Source: Lachnospiraceae bacterium (lineage in GTDB: Bacteria > Bacillota > Clostridia > Lachnospirales > Lachnospiraceae). Taken from it: a DNA stretch of 52,439 nt. How positions within the stretch are numbered: position 1 is the first letter of the stretch; every line of letters begins with the position of its first letter. A program made the translations under genes and the position numbers. The stretch spans positions 1-52,439 of the forward strand of contig CAJTEY010000028.1 in the NCBI GenBank assembly GCA_910575775.1, written 5' to 3'. Positions 7,683 through 15,635 of this stretch are shown piece by piece. The notes below the pieces were generated by a model, which was not told where the DNA came from, did not search any database, and saw nothing but the letters and a program-made list of their open reading frames with translations.

Positions 7683-9266
7683 TCACACCACTGCCTCCAC
7701 AACGATCTTATCCCCAATCCGCAGTTCCTTAACCCCCACTTCCTTCTTTTGGTTAAAATTGAAGCTGAGCAAATATCCCTTATCCAGATGATAATAGTCC
7801 AGATATTCCGTGAGCTGTTGCTCTCCCCGCTCATTATACTCATTACCATGCCATATTTTAAGCTCTATTACAAACTGCTCTCCTAAATAATCTACTATTA
7901 CATCTGTTCGCCTGGCATCTCTCGTCTGCGCCTCTATATAATAATTTCCTGTTCCGTTAATAATCGGCTTCAGATACAACAAAAAAAATTTACGGCCATA
8001 AGTTTCAATAAACTTCTCGTCATTGTCTCCATAAATATCTGTAAAATGCTCCACAAATCTTTCAAGTATCCGATCCATGTCCAGCTTTTTACCTTTGACA
8101 AAATGATTTTTGTTCTGCCTGGAAAAATCACTTATTTCATTTGCCAGTTCTTCCTCTGAGAGGAAATAATCATACAAACATGTCTCAAAAATACGATTCG
8201 CAATTCGAACACATCCTTCCTGTTCCTTTACGTACCCAAACATCCCAGCCAATCCTACAGCGCGATTATTCAAATTATACACTATTGACTCGCCCCAAAA
8301 CAAAATATCATACAGCATCTTCTTTATCGCCGGATATTCGTTGACATGCTTTATCATACTTCCGAACAATGGTAAATCCGCTTTTAAAATATAATTTACA
8401 GCCTGCAGGATTCCCTCCCTTTTCCATGCCGTCGAATCGTCTACACCATTTGTCTTTTCATCCATAATTTTACAGATCGCAGACACCAGATACGGATAGC
8501 CGGATGTGTATTGATAAATCTCTTCTGCAACCGCCTCCACGTTCATTCCCGTATGATGATCTTCCTCATACTCACACAACATATCAGCAATCTGCTCCGC
8601 CGGAAAATTCATAGCCACATAAAAGTTTGCCGCAATATTCCAAGGGCTGTTATACTGGTGTTCTTCATCCGGCCGTATCTTTGATTTCAAATTTTTGATA
8701 TCATACACACCTGCCAGAATCACCGACTGAAACGCCGCAAACTCATCTCTGTTCAGATAATATCCCCGCAACTGCGCAAGAAAATCAATAAACACTTGAT
8801 TATTCGACGCACTGTCTACCTCATCGATCATCAGAACGACAGGCTTTTCCGCTGTTTCACACATTTCGCTCAATCCCTCAAACAGTAGATCCAGAGAAAG
8901 CTTTTCTTCGTTTTTTAAGGCAAGTAACATCTGAAAGGTTTCTGCATCGACCCCCTCCATTCTCTTCTGCTTCCGGGAAAAATATCGTTCAATCTGTCTG
9001 ATAAATTTCGCTGCAAAGGTCTGCTCATCTGCAAAACTTGCGGTACTCATCATCTGAAAATCCATATGAATCACAACATAATCGGCAATTAAATATTCCG
9101 CCAATGCCATAAGTGTCGTTGTCTTGCCGTACTGTCTTCCTCTGTTGATAATAAAGTATTTACCTTTTTCTACAAACTCTTCCCTGATCGTTCTTAATCT
9201 GTCATCAAGACATACCATATAATGTTCGTTTGGTTTACAGCATCCTTCCGTATTGAAATACCGCAT
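7683..9266 (-). CDS. AAA-ATPase-like protein with C-terminal PD-(D/E)XK domain
   Basis: A 527-residue protein of the family that joins an AAA-like P-loop domain to a C-terminal restriction-endonuclease-like fold. A Walker A variant is at about residue 43 (NRGRQYGKTTTL, GxxxGKT as is usual in this family), and Walker B is VVLMIDEVDSAS near residue 148. The nuclease-like core near residues 455-495 reads RRTDVIVDYLGEQFVIELKIW, with the Asp and ExK placed as in PD-(D/E)XK enzymes. These proteins are numerous in gut anaerobes, and their function is largely unknown; genome defence and mobile-element roles have been suggested. Start at 9266 has GGAGG nine bases upstream. It stands alone, bounded by a terminator. 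Confidence 0.8.
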   Translation of the reverse strand: MRYFNTEGCCKPNEHYMVCLDDRLRTIREEFVEKGKYFIINRGRQYGKTTTLMALAEYLIADYVVIHMDFQMMSTASFADEQTFAAKFIRQIERYFSRKQKRMEGVDAETFQMLLALKNEEKLSLDLLFEGLSEMCETAEKPVVLMIDEVDSASNNQVFIDFLAQLRGYYLNRDEFAAFQSVILAGVYDIKNLKSKIRPDEEHQYNSPWNIAANFYVAMNFPAEQIADMLCEYEEDHHTGMNVEAVAEEIYQYTSGYPYLVSAICKIMDEKTNGVDDSTAWKREGILQAVNYILKADLPLFGSMIKHVNEYPAIKKMLYDILFWGESIVYNLNNRAVGLAGMFGYVKEQEGCVRIANRIFETCLYDYFLSEEELANEISDFSRQNKNHFVKGKKLDMDRILERFVEHFTDIYGDNDEKFIETYGRKFFLLYLKPIINGTGNYYIEAQTRDARRTDVIVDYLGEQFVIELKIWHGNEYNERGEQQLTEYLDYYHLDKGYLLSFNFNQKKEVGVKELRIGDKIVVEAVV

Positions 9267-9320
9267 TACGGTTCCTCCATATAATAATCGGCATTTGCCA
9301 GATGAATTAATTATCTCTGC

Positions 9321-9491
9321 TTAACTCATTCTAACACCCAGTTTGATGCGTGTAAAGAAAGGCTTATAGTTCTTACAGGCGAAATTTATAAGACCGTTAC
9401 TTGTGACTGCCTGTTTCTGCAGGCTATTTTCCTCTTCCAGAAGGGAAATGACCTGTTCCATTTTCCGATGTTTGCAACCAATCATATCCAT
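9321..9491 (-). CDS. Possible 56-residue ORF, function unknown
   Basis: A short open frame of 56 codons starting MDMIGCKHRKMEQVISLL, with a charged amphipathic helix (EEENSLQKQ) and a basic C terminus. It begins 20 bases after the acyltransferase stop, so it could be the last cistron of the surface-polymer operon. I see no convincing ribosome binding site before it, and it may be only a remnant. I do not recognise the family. Confidence 0.25.
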   Translation of the reverse strand: MDMIGCKHRKMEQVISLLEEENSLQKQAVTSNGLINFACKNYKPFFTRIKLGVRMS

Positions 9492-9510
9492 TTAAAAATA
9501 TCTATACTCT

Positions 9511-10515
9511 TCAATCATTACAGCTCTTACACGCTTTCAAAATATTCTTCGTCGGAAATGCAAACGGCTTTAAACTCAAAACAACCGCAAGGAAAACGGC
9601 AGACAGTATCCATATCAGTCTTCCCCCCGTAGTTGCCATAAGAAGATCATTTACTTCCAGCTTGTCTAAAATTGTGATAACAAAGTAATGCCAGAAATAA
9701 ACCTGCAGCGTACGCCTCCCGAACAAAGTGATCGCGGGAACAGATCGGTTTGGTACAATACCAATCACAGAAAATCCAGTGATCACACTGATTATATAGC
9801 ATACCATCCGAAATACACAACCCCACCTGTTGAATATTTCATTCACACTGAAAGGATTACGCCCGGTAAACAGCGGTCTCAAAAAGTATAACTGATCCAG
9901 CCCAGCCAGACATGCCACACCCCAGATGGCCAGCACCGCAAAAGCCATTCCCTTTATCCGCTTATTTTCTGCGGCTTTTGCCAACGTCTCAGCATTTATC
10001 ATTTCTCCCAATAAGAAGAAAGGATAAAACACAACTGCCCGCGAGAGGTACAGGAAGTCTCCTATACCCGTATCATACCCGACAAAACAGGCTATCATAA
10101 CAGAAAATAAAAGAAGAAACCTTTTATTCATGTTTCTTAAACTATACGACACTACAATATATATCGCAAGAACAAACATATACCATGGTATTCCTCCATC
10201 CAAAAGAAGCGAAAAAGAAGCCTCCCCGTAAATAAGCATTTTTTCTATAAAATAAACTATTTTCCACAAAAAACCTATGCATATATATCCCAACACTTTT
10301 GCCGTAATATTTTTGTTTTTATGAAATAGTCCTGACAAAAACAGAAATAAGGGCATATGAAAAGAATAAATCCATAGAAACAGGCTTTTATACACCTTTG
10401 ACTGTGCTGTATTCAAGTCAATGGCATGCCCGACGACAACTAATACGATTAAGATAAAACGCACATTTTCATAAAGAAAAATCCGATCATTACGGGGATG
10501 AGATTTATGTTCCAC
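9511..10515 (-). CDS. Acyltransferase-3 family membrane protein, G-tract at start
   Basis: A 334-residue, roughly ten-helix membrane protein of the acyltransferase-3 family, which transfers acetyl or other acyl groups to surface glycans. The family motif with the catalytic histidine is at the N terminus (FILIVLVVVGHAID), followed by SFHMPLFLFLSGLF. The open frame begins with GTG at 10515, which is itself part of an 11-G tract and has no separate Shine-Dalgarno sequence. A much better start exists at 10543: ATG behind GGAGG, reading MLHKFL and then the tract. With 11 Gs that frame meets a stop (TAA) soon after the tract. With 10 or 13 Gs it would fuse to this gene and give about 343 residues. 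I infer a phase-variable gene, probably OFF here. It is the last clear gene of the operon. Confidence 0.8.
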   Translation of the reverse strand: MEHKSHPRNDRIFLYENVRFILIVLVVVGHAIDLNTAQSKVYKSLFLWIYSFHMPLFLFLSGLFHKNKNITAKVLGYICIGFLWKIVYFIEKMLIYGEASFSLLLDGGIPWYMFVLAIYIVVSYSLRNMNKRFLLLFSVMIACFVGYDTGIGDFLYLSRAVVFYPFFLLGEMINAETLAKAAENKRIKGMAFAVLAIWGVACLAGLDQLYFLRPLFTGRNPFSVNEIFNRWGCVFRMVCYIISVITGFSVIGIVPNRSVPAITLFGRRTLQVYFWHYFVITILDKLEVNDLLMATTGGRLIWILSAVFLAVVLSLKPFAFPTKNILKACKSCND

Positions 10516-10525
10516 CCCCCCCCCC
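10515..10525 (-). repeat. Poly-G tract (11) at the 5' end of the distal acyltransferase
   Basis: Eleven consecutive Gs on the coding strand lie between an ATG with a good RBS (10543) and the acyltransferase frame. The observed length puts the two out of frame by one base. Loss of one G or gain of two would join them. Confidence 0.85.
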
Positions 10526-10546
10526 TAAAAATTTATGCAACATCCT

Positions 10547-10865
10547 TTATTTTTCCTCCAAATGCAAAAATCTCTGACCCAAATAATTTAAAATAACAAA
10601 CAGGCACATTCCGGCAAGCATTGCTCCGTTATCCTGTACTTTCTGTCTGTAACCAGAAAGAAGTTTTTAGCCACAATATATTTAAGTCTTCCTTTTATTT
10701 CATCATACATTTTAGCCAGGTACCACCCTTTGAACCGTCCTCAACAAAAATTATTTCGTATTCAATAGCTGCTTCCGACAAAATCCGGCCAATTGTCTCC
10801 GCTGTACGAAACATATTCTATTTTTTATTATAAGCAGGTATGATTGCTGATAAAAGCTTATTTAT
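10547..10865 (-). pseudogene. Decayed GT2 (DPM1/GtrB/CsbB-like) glycosyltransferase
   Basis: Reading the minus strand in pieces recovers family-2 glycosyltransferase segments: NKLLSAIIPAYNKK, then after an in-frame TAG the stretch FRTAETIGRILSEAA with EYEIIFVEDGSKGGTW. After a frameshift comes AKMYDEIKGRLKYIV, and in a third frame DNGAMLAGM. The expected ATG is ATA, with an RBS (GAGGAAG) still in place. Only about 320 bases remain of a gene that should be 900-1000. The motifs (PAYN, VEDGSKGGTW, GAMLAG) match polyprenyl-phosphate glycosyltransferases such as those that charge the lipid carrier for YfhO-type glycosylation. The last piece, ILNYLGQRFLHLEEK, might be the family's C-terminal end after a large deletion. 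Confidence 0.75.
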
Positions 10866-10919
10866 TATTTGGCTTCCTCTTCTTTATGTATTATGAACCC
10901 ACCATGAGTTATACTTGAT

Positions 10920-11299
10920 CTACAAGTCAGGCGATATACCATAGAACAATTTATACCGCTCTTCCCATATATCAATTAAACGGGCACAGTGTAAAGACCT
11001 GTATAAATACTTCCGCCTTTCCATCTCTTTCCGCACTGGCGTAATTGTAATATATTCTGCAATCGTTACACTAAGATACCCAAATAAAAATAGCAATATA
11101 GATTTTATAACTAACTGATGCTTGTTCTTATAGCGCTCTGTAAATACGCAGGTAGGAAATCCCTACAAGGCACATTGCCATCACCGCCGCCTGTAAAAAA
11201 TGAAACCGCGTCAAAATCATAACTATTGTGTTGCCAGCGTAGAGTCAAAATTAATAAGAAAAGAAATGCCCAAAATAAATATTTTTTGAAATCTCTCAT
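10920..11299 (-). pseudogene. Frameshifted small membrane protein
   Basis: Three consecutive minus-strand frames read as one protein: MRDFKKYLFWAFLFLLILTL to DAVSFF, then LQAAVMAMCLVGISYLRIYR, then YKNKHQLVIKSILLFLFGYL and on to the stop at 10920 (ending FYGISPDL). The first break is at a run of six Ts, where one extra base would explain it; the second is at about 11130. The joined product would be about 125 residues with three membrane helices. A good RBS (AGGGAG) precedes the start, ten bases after the stop of the upstream gene. I do not recognise the family; it has the size of a small flippase-like partner, but this is speculation. Confidence 0.6.
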
Positions 11300-11309
11300 T
11301 TCAACTCCC

Positions 11310-12839
11310 TCATCTTAGTCCCAGCGTCAGTACCTTCTCAACAGTCTCCAAAACCTCCGGATCATACGCTGTCAAATTAAAATCCCAAGGCACCAAATAC
11401 AGGAAAAAGCACATAAATATACTTCCCGCCGCCCATAACATCATATTACGACTGAATTTCTTCCCTGCTGTCTCCGTAGTATTCATATAATAACAGCCGG
11501 CTGCCATATAGCAGAAAAGACCCATAAGCCAATAGATATCCATGCGATACCGCTCAAGCAGCCAAGGTACTTCTATTACAGTTACAACCGTAATAAGCAG
11601 TGGCAAAAAACAAAGTACAGCCACAAACCCCCATAGATGCATTTCTTTGAATCTTTTCCTTACCCCTTCCCCTGTCACAGCAATAAACGGGAACAGAAGA
11701 ATCGGAAAATTAATAAATGCACCATTGAAAGAAATGTAGGGAAACTCTTTTTTTAGCGGCACATAACTGATAAAGTTTTTTAAAATTCCATTGAATATAT
11801 CAACCAGATCTATCCGTGAAAATATACTTCCATAATTGCTCTGGTCAGCACTCGTTAACTGCCAGGTTTGTCCAAATTCAAACGGATTATCAAACCTGAC
11901 ATAATTATATGCCATTAATAAAACAGCAACTAACACATACGGGGACGCCGCAAAAATTAACTGCCTGACCAATATCGGTGTGATATTCCTTCTTCTTAAA
12001 TATTCTGCCAGCATGGGAATAACAAGTATATTGGCCAAAGCAATAGACGGCCTGCACCCAAAAACCAATGCCCCTAAAATACTTCCGGCAAACGCATATA
12101 AAATACATCTTCTATCATTCACCTCACCCCAGACAGCTCTTGTGAAAAAATATATGCTCCATATCTCCAGACACATACCGGCAGAAATAGCCGTACAATA
12201 TAATGCCGGTGCATCCACGCTGTACCATACGCTCATAATCGAAATCGCTGAAGATAAAAATAAATACATGCCAAAAGGCATTCTATTAAAAAACCTTTTT
12301 GCTGCAAAATGAAACAATGTAAAAATTCCAATGATAAATATACCCACAAATATCTGGGTGGCATGATAAGTCGTCAGACTTGTCCCTGTTATAATCCGAT
12401 AAGGAAGGAACACAAGGAAAACAGGTACGATTCCGTAGTACATATAATAGCGCCCTTTATATAAAGCGTGATCCCAATGAAAATTTACACCCAATTCCTT
12501 TCTCATATCAGGATCATAAGGATTTTCCATTTCCAAAAGCCGTGAATCCATGTCACCATAATCAATATATAAATGTCCCTCTAAGACAGAATCCGTCATA
12601 ACCTCATATATATTCCTCCAATTTGAGAATTCCCCATTATAATGCGGATTTAACCCCATTGGCCAAACACAAACAGTAATGATGCCTGTAATTACAAAAA
12701 TAACAATATATTTTTGCACGTTGGATGTAAGATCCAAAGCCACATTATGAAAATACGACTTTTTTCTTACAGCTAACAGAACAAGTAAAATACCCCCCCC
12801 CCAGACCAAACAGCCCATTAGGAAAAACTTATTAATCAT
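11310..12839 (-). CDS. Large multi-pass membrane protein, GT-C-like, G-tract near start
   Basis: A 509-residue protein with about eleven to thirteen membrane helices and a large extracytoplasmic loop after helix 2 (residues 66-130, containing NPHYNGEFSNW and YIDYGDMDSRLLEMENPYD). The overall plan resembles lipid-linked-sugar-dependent GT-C glycosyltransferases; the acidic residues of the first loop could be catalytic, but no family signature is certain. Codons 13-16 (VWGGGI) contain a 10-G tract, in frame here. Its ATG lies four bases after the YfhO stop, and its RBS (GGAGAGG) is formed by the last YfhO codons. Translation is probably coupled to YfhO when YfhO is in frame. Confidence 0.75.
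   Translation of the reverse strand: MINKFFLMGCLVWGGGILLVLLAVRKKSYFHNVALDLTSNVQKYIVIFVITGIITVCVWPMGLNPHYNGEFSNWRNIYEVMTDSVLEGHLYIDYGDMDSRLLEMENPYDPDMRKELGVNFHWDHALYKGRYYMYYGIVPVFLVFLPYRIITGTSLTTYHATQIFVGIFIIGIFTLFHFAAKRFFNRMPFGMYLFLSSAISIMSVWYSVDAPALYCTAISAGMCLEIWSIYFFTRAVWGEVNDRRCILYAFAGSILGALVFGCRPSIALANILVIPMLAEYLRRRNITPILVRQLIFAASPYVLVAVLLMAYNYVRFDNPFEFGQTWQLTSADQSNYGSIFSRIDLVDIFNGILKNFISYVPLKKEFPYISFNGAFINFPILLFPFIAVTGEGVRKRFKEMHLWGFVAVLCFLPLLITVVTVIEVPWLLERYRMDIYWLMGLFCYMAAGCYYMNTTETAGKKFSRNMMLWAAGSIFMCFFLYLVPWDFNLTAYDPEVLETVEKVLTLGLR
12793..12802 (-). repeat. Poly-G tract (10), in frame
   Basis: Ten Gs on the coding strand, read as TGG GGG GGG GGT within the first membrane helix of the 509-residue protein. 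A change of one base would abolish nearly the whole protein, so this length is the ON state. Confidence 0.85.
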
Positions 12840-12842
12840 CTC

Positions 12843-13211
12843 TTACCTCTCCATACCCTGCCTATAGAATCTTTTCGTTATATGAGGGAACACTATGATT
12901 GTAATCAGGCATATGATGCCTGCCCCGCTCATAAGTAAACCAATCGTCAATCCCGGAATCCAATACCGCAGTTCAATTTCATGCTCGCCTGTCGGTACTT
13001 CCACACCCATAAAAGCTGTATTCGCCCGATAGAGTTTTGCCTCCTCCCCATCTATATAGGCTTTCCATCCGTCCATATACGGGATCGAAAGACATAAAAA
13101 TTTATCCTTTGATACAGATACTGTTCCAGTCACCCCCCCCCCCCCCCCCCCCCGCACTAAATTTAACGTTTTCCAGCGTTTCTTTCCGCAAATTATCGAC
13201 TTCCCTTGCAT
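12843..13211 (-). CDS. C-terminal part of YfhO, out of frame with the main ORF
   Basis: This frame carries the missing end of the YfhO protein: VTGTVSVSKDKFLCLSIPYM, then GWKAYIDGEEAKLYRANTAF, MGVEVPTGEHEIELRYWIPG and a final membrane helix (IGLLMSGAGIICLITIIVF). The PY-x-GW-A-DG and RAN-AFMGV-P-GEH-I pattern is the usual C-terminal extracytoplasmic domain of YfhO proteins. The residues before the tract (MQGKSIICG...) are an out-of-frame artefact. The real reading begins right after the 21-G tract and would be reached from the upstream ORF with 20 or 23 Gs. It is not expected to be made separately, as it has no RBS of its own. Confidence 0.75.
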   Translation of the reverse strand: MQGKSIICGKKRWKTLNLVRGGGGGGVTGTVSVSKDKFLCLSIPYMDGWKAYIDGEEAKLYRANTAFMGVEVPTGEHEIELRYWIPGLTIGLLMSGAGIICLITIIVFPHITKRFYRQGMER

Positions 13212-15606
13212 AACTTTCCATCGGCTGACACCAGATTTCTACATCATCCAGAAGAAATGTACCTCGTGCAGGAAAAGTAACTGTGACCGTGTGATATCCT
13301 TCTTCCGAATATCCCAGATTCAACATCTGTGTCTTTTGTCCATGTGTATAGACAAATGCATCTGCACAAAACCCTGCATCTGCAGAAGTCGCATCTGTAT
13401 CTGCAGTTAACAACCAACTTCTCGAACTGTCACCCTCCGTCAGATCCAGATTAACAATCCTCAAATATGTTTCCGTCTTCGGAGATCCTGCAAAAGCCAG
13501 CGTCATAGCAGCTCCCGGTTCTTTTACCGTTATTTTCCCATTTTCCCAAGTCAGATTCTTTATATCCGCAATTTCATACGGTATTTTTACCGCTGTAACA
13601 GCAATATCACTTTTTTCTGGCAAATTGCCAACCGGTTCTTCTTCCAATAGAACAGCCTGTAGCTGCACCTCCTGTTTCCCTAGCGCATTCAGTTCACTGT
13701 ATTCCTGCCGTCCAATATAATTTTCATATGTATATCCCAACGGTAAATTGCATTCATTTTTCCAAATCACATCTTTATTATTTCCTTTCTGTATTTCTCC
13801 TATTTTCTCAAATCCATAAGGTGCAAAAGAAAAATCTGTCTGACGTTCTGCATAATACTTCACTCCGGCAAGAGAAACCAGCGCAGAGCGCGCGTCCAGA
13901 TCATAGACCCTGGCCCGCATTGTGTTTCTGGCAACTTCCATTTCATCCATCCACTCCATATAACCGTTACTAAACCCATAATAAGGATACATGGATAAGC
14001 CGTTCAATTCATAATAAAAGGATGCATTCAATTCGTCTGTCGAAATATTATCCCCTGTAACACGATAAAATGTATCATCTTCCCTAACCGCATTACTTGA
14101 TGCAAGAGATGCATACTGTCCTCGCCCTAATTCTGTATATGGGCCACTCACAAATTCTTTTACATAGTTTCCCTCATCAGGACTGTATCTCAAATAGGAT
14201 GTGTACCATACGGAGAAGCATGTCATCAACAAGCAGCCCGCCGATATCCATTTCTGACCCCGTATTCCCGTAAATTTACAACATGCAAAAATAAGCACGG
14301 CCATCAGCAGCATAATAAACGGCCGCATTTGATATGCCTCATGTTTGAATACAAAATAGCAGACCATAAAATAAATCACTAATAAAATACCCATGACAGC
14401 CATCATGCTGCGTTCCATATCTGCAAAATGCGGAACCATAAACATCAAAATTGCCGATACCAGAAACGCATATCCAAAACAATATCTTGATGAAATATTG
14501 CTAAAGCCGGACATTACATACGCAACTGCAGGAACACACAGCATAATAGTAAAAATAATAAAGAAAATCCTTAAGCTCCTTTCATTTTTCTCTCTTCTTA
14601 GAAAAAGCAGCAGCACTGCCGGAAGCGCAAGTACACAGAATCCCAGTATGGTCCAGACACCAAACCCATTCGGAAGCACCATAAACTCCAACATAAACCT
14701 TTTATAATAGTCCGCTTTATAATGCAGCATACCAGCATAACTCGCGACATCCCTACCGACCCGTCCCGATCCTGCTATCTGCAATAATGTGGGAATTACC
14801 GAAAAACATGCCAACAGTATACCCGTCCCGCCCCAGACCAGCATCCTTCCAATCATACTTAGAAATTCCCGTATCCGCTCTTTTTTATATATATCAAAAA
14901 AACGTATACAAACATAAATCGTGACAAACACCACCTGCATACATGAAAAATATAGTCCGAACTGAGCTATTAAAGATAAAAAAACTACTCCTGTCAGCAG
15001 CCACGCCATCTCTTTATGCAAAGCTTTCTCTGCCCCAACCAGCAGCAATGGGAGCACTATCATTGGCATCAAATAAAAGGGATGCCTTACACCCGCATTG
15101 AGCGCATATCCGCAAAAAGCATATGCCACCGCTCCTGTCATCACAGAAACCGGTTTCTGGCGGAAAAAGAAACCAAAAACCGAAAAAGAAACCCCCGCCA
15201 TATAGTAATTGATAACCACATAAATATAATAGAAAATATTTACCTTATCTTCCGGACAAAAAGCTGCCAAAATTTGCGGAAATCCGATCTGCATATCCTG
15301 CGCAACCAAACCAGAATGAAAATCATAAATCGGAATATTCCATCCACTTCCAGCCAGAAAAGACTGCAGACTCTCACGGAACGTCCTGCTGATATACAAA
15401 AGCCGCATAAAATGTTGTGGCAATCCGTCTTCTCTCCATATAAATCCCTTTTCTGCACTAAAAAAGGGTAAAAAAATGAATTGCGCGAGAAAAATGAACA
15501 GAATTGTATAATGTACGATATAAAAAAGAAAAAGCTTCCATCCCGTCAACTCTTCCCATAACATAGAATATCTGTCGCGACATCTTTCTACCCACATCTT
15601 GCGCAT
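13102..15606 (-). CDS. YfhO-family membrane glycosylation protein, truncated by a 21-G tract
   Basis: An 834-residue open frame with about a dozen N-terminal membrane helices (residues 25-480) and a long extracytoplasmic region. YfhO proteins act with a CsbB/GtrB-like glycosyltransferase and a GtrA-like flippase to add sugars to teichoic acids outside the membrane. Family features include the acidic loop after helix 1 (WREDGLPQHF) and FCPEDKVNIFYY. The frame runs through the G tract into a spurious tail (DWNSICIKG, stop) and so lacks the last 95 residues and the final membrane helices, which are present in another frame. The complete protein would be about 920 residues. Start at 15606 has AGGAAAGGT just upstream. 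Predicted phase OFF. Confidence 0.85.
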   Translation of the reverse strand: MRKMWVERCRDRYSMLWEELTGWKLFLFYIVHYTILFIFLAQFIFLPFFSAEKGFIWREDGLPQHFMRLLYISRTFRESLQSFLAGSGWNIPIYDFHSGLVAQDMQIGFPQILAAFCPEDKVNIFYYIYVVINYYMAGVSFSVFGFFFRQKPVSVMTGAVAYAFCGYALNAGVRHPFYLMPMIVLPLLLVGAEKALHKEMAWLLTGVVFLSLIAQFGLYFSCMQVVFVTIYVCIRFFDIYKKERIREFLSMIGRMLVWGGTGILLACFSVIPTLLQIAGSGRVGRDVASYAGMLHYKADYYKRFMLEFMVLPNGFGVWTILGFCVLALPAVLLLFLRREKNERSLRIFFIIFTIMLCVPAVAYVMSGFSNISSRYCFGYAFLVSAILMFMVPHFADMERSMMAVMGILLVIYFMVCYFVFKHEAYQMRPFIMLLMAVLIFACCKFTGIRGQKWISAGCLLMTCFSVWYTSYLRYSPDEGNYVKEFVSGPYTELGRGQYASLASSNAVREDDTFYRVTGDNISTDELNASFYYELNGLSMYPYYGFSNGYMEWMDEMEVARNTMRARVYDLDARSALVSLAGVKYYAERQTDFSFAPYGFEKIGEIQKGNNKDVIWKNECNLPLGYTYENYIGRQEYSELNALGKQEVQLQAVLLEEEPVGNLPEKSDIAVTAVKIPYEIADIKNLTWENGKITVKEPGAAMTLAFAGSPKTETYLRIVNLDLTEGDSSRSWLLTADTDATSADAGFCADAFVYTHGQKTQMLNLGYSEEGYHTVTVTFPARGTFLLDDVEIWCQPMESYAREVDNLRKETLENVKFSAGGGGGGGDWNSICIKG
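13133..13153 (-). repeat. Poly-G tract (21) inside YfhO
   Basis: Twenty-one consecutive Gs on the coding strand, the longest homopolymer in the window. It lies at the junction between the main YfhO domain (ending NVKFSA) and its C-terminal domain (starting VTGTVSV). At 21 the frames do not join; 20 or 23 would restore the full protein. The stated length depends on sequencing accuracy. Confidence 0.85.
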
Positions 15607-15635
15607 ACCTTTCCTAAATTTATGCTTTTTTGTTG

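Noticed and set aside
10621..10833. Plus-strand ORF of 70 codons
   Set aside because: It is antisense to the GT2 remnant, whose motifs are clear on the minus strand.
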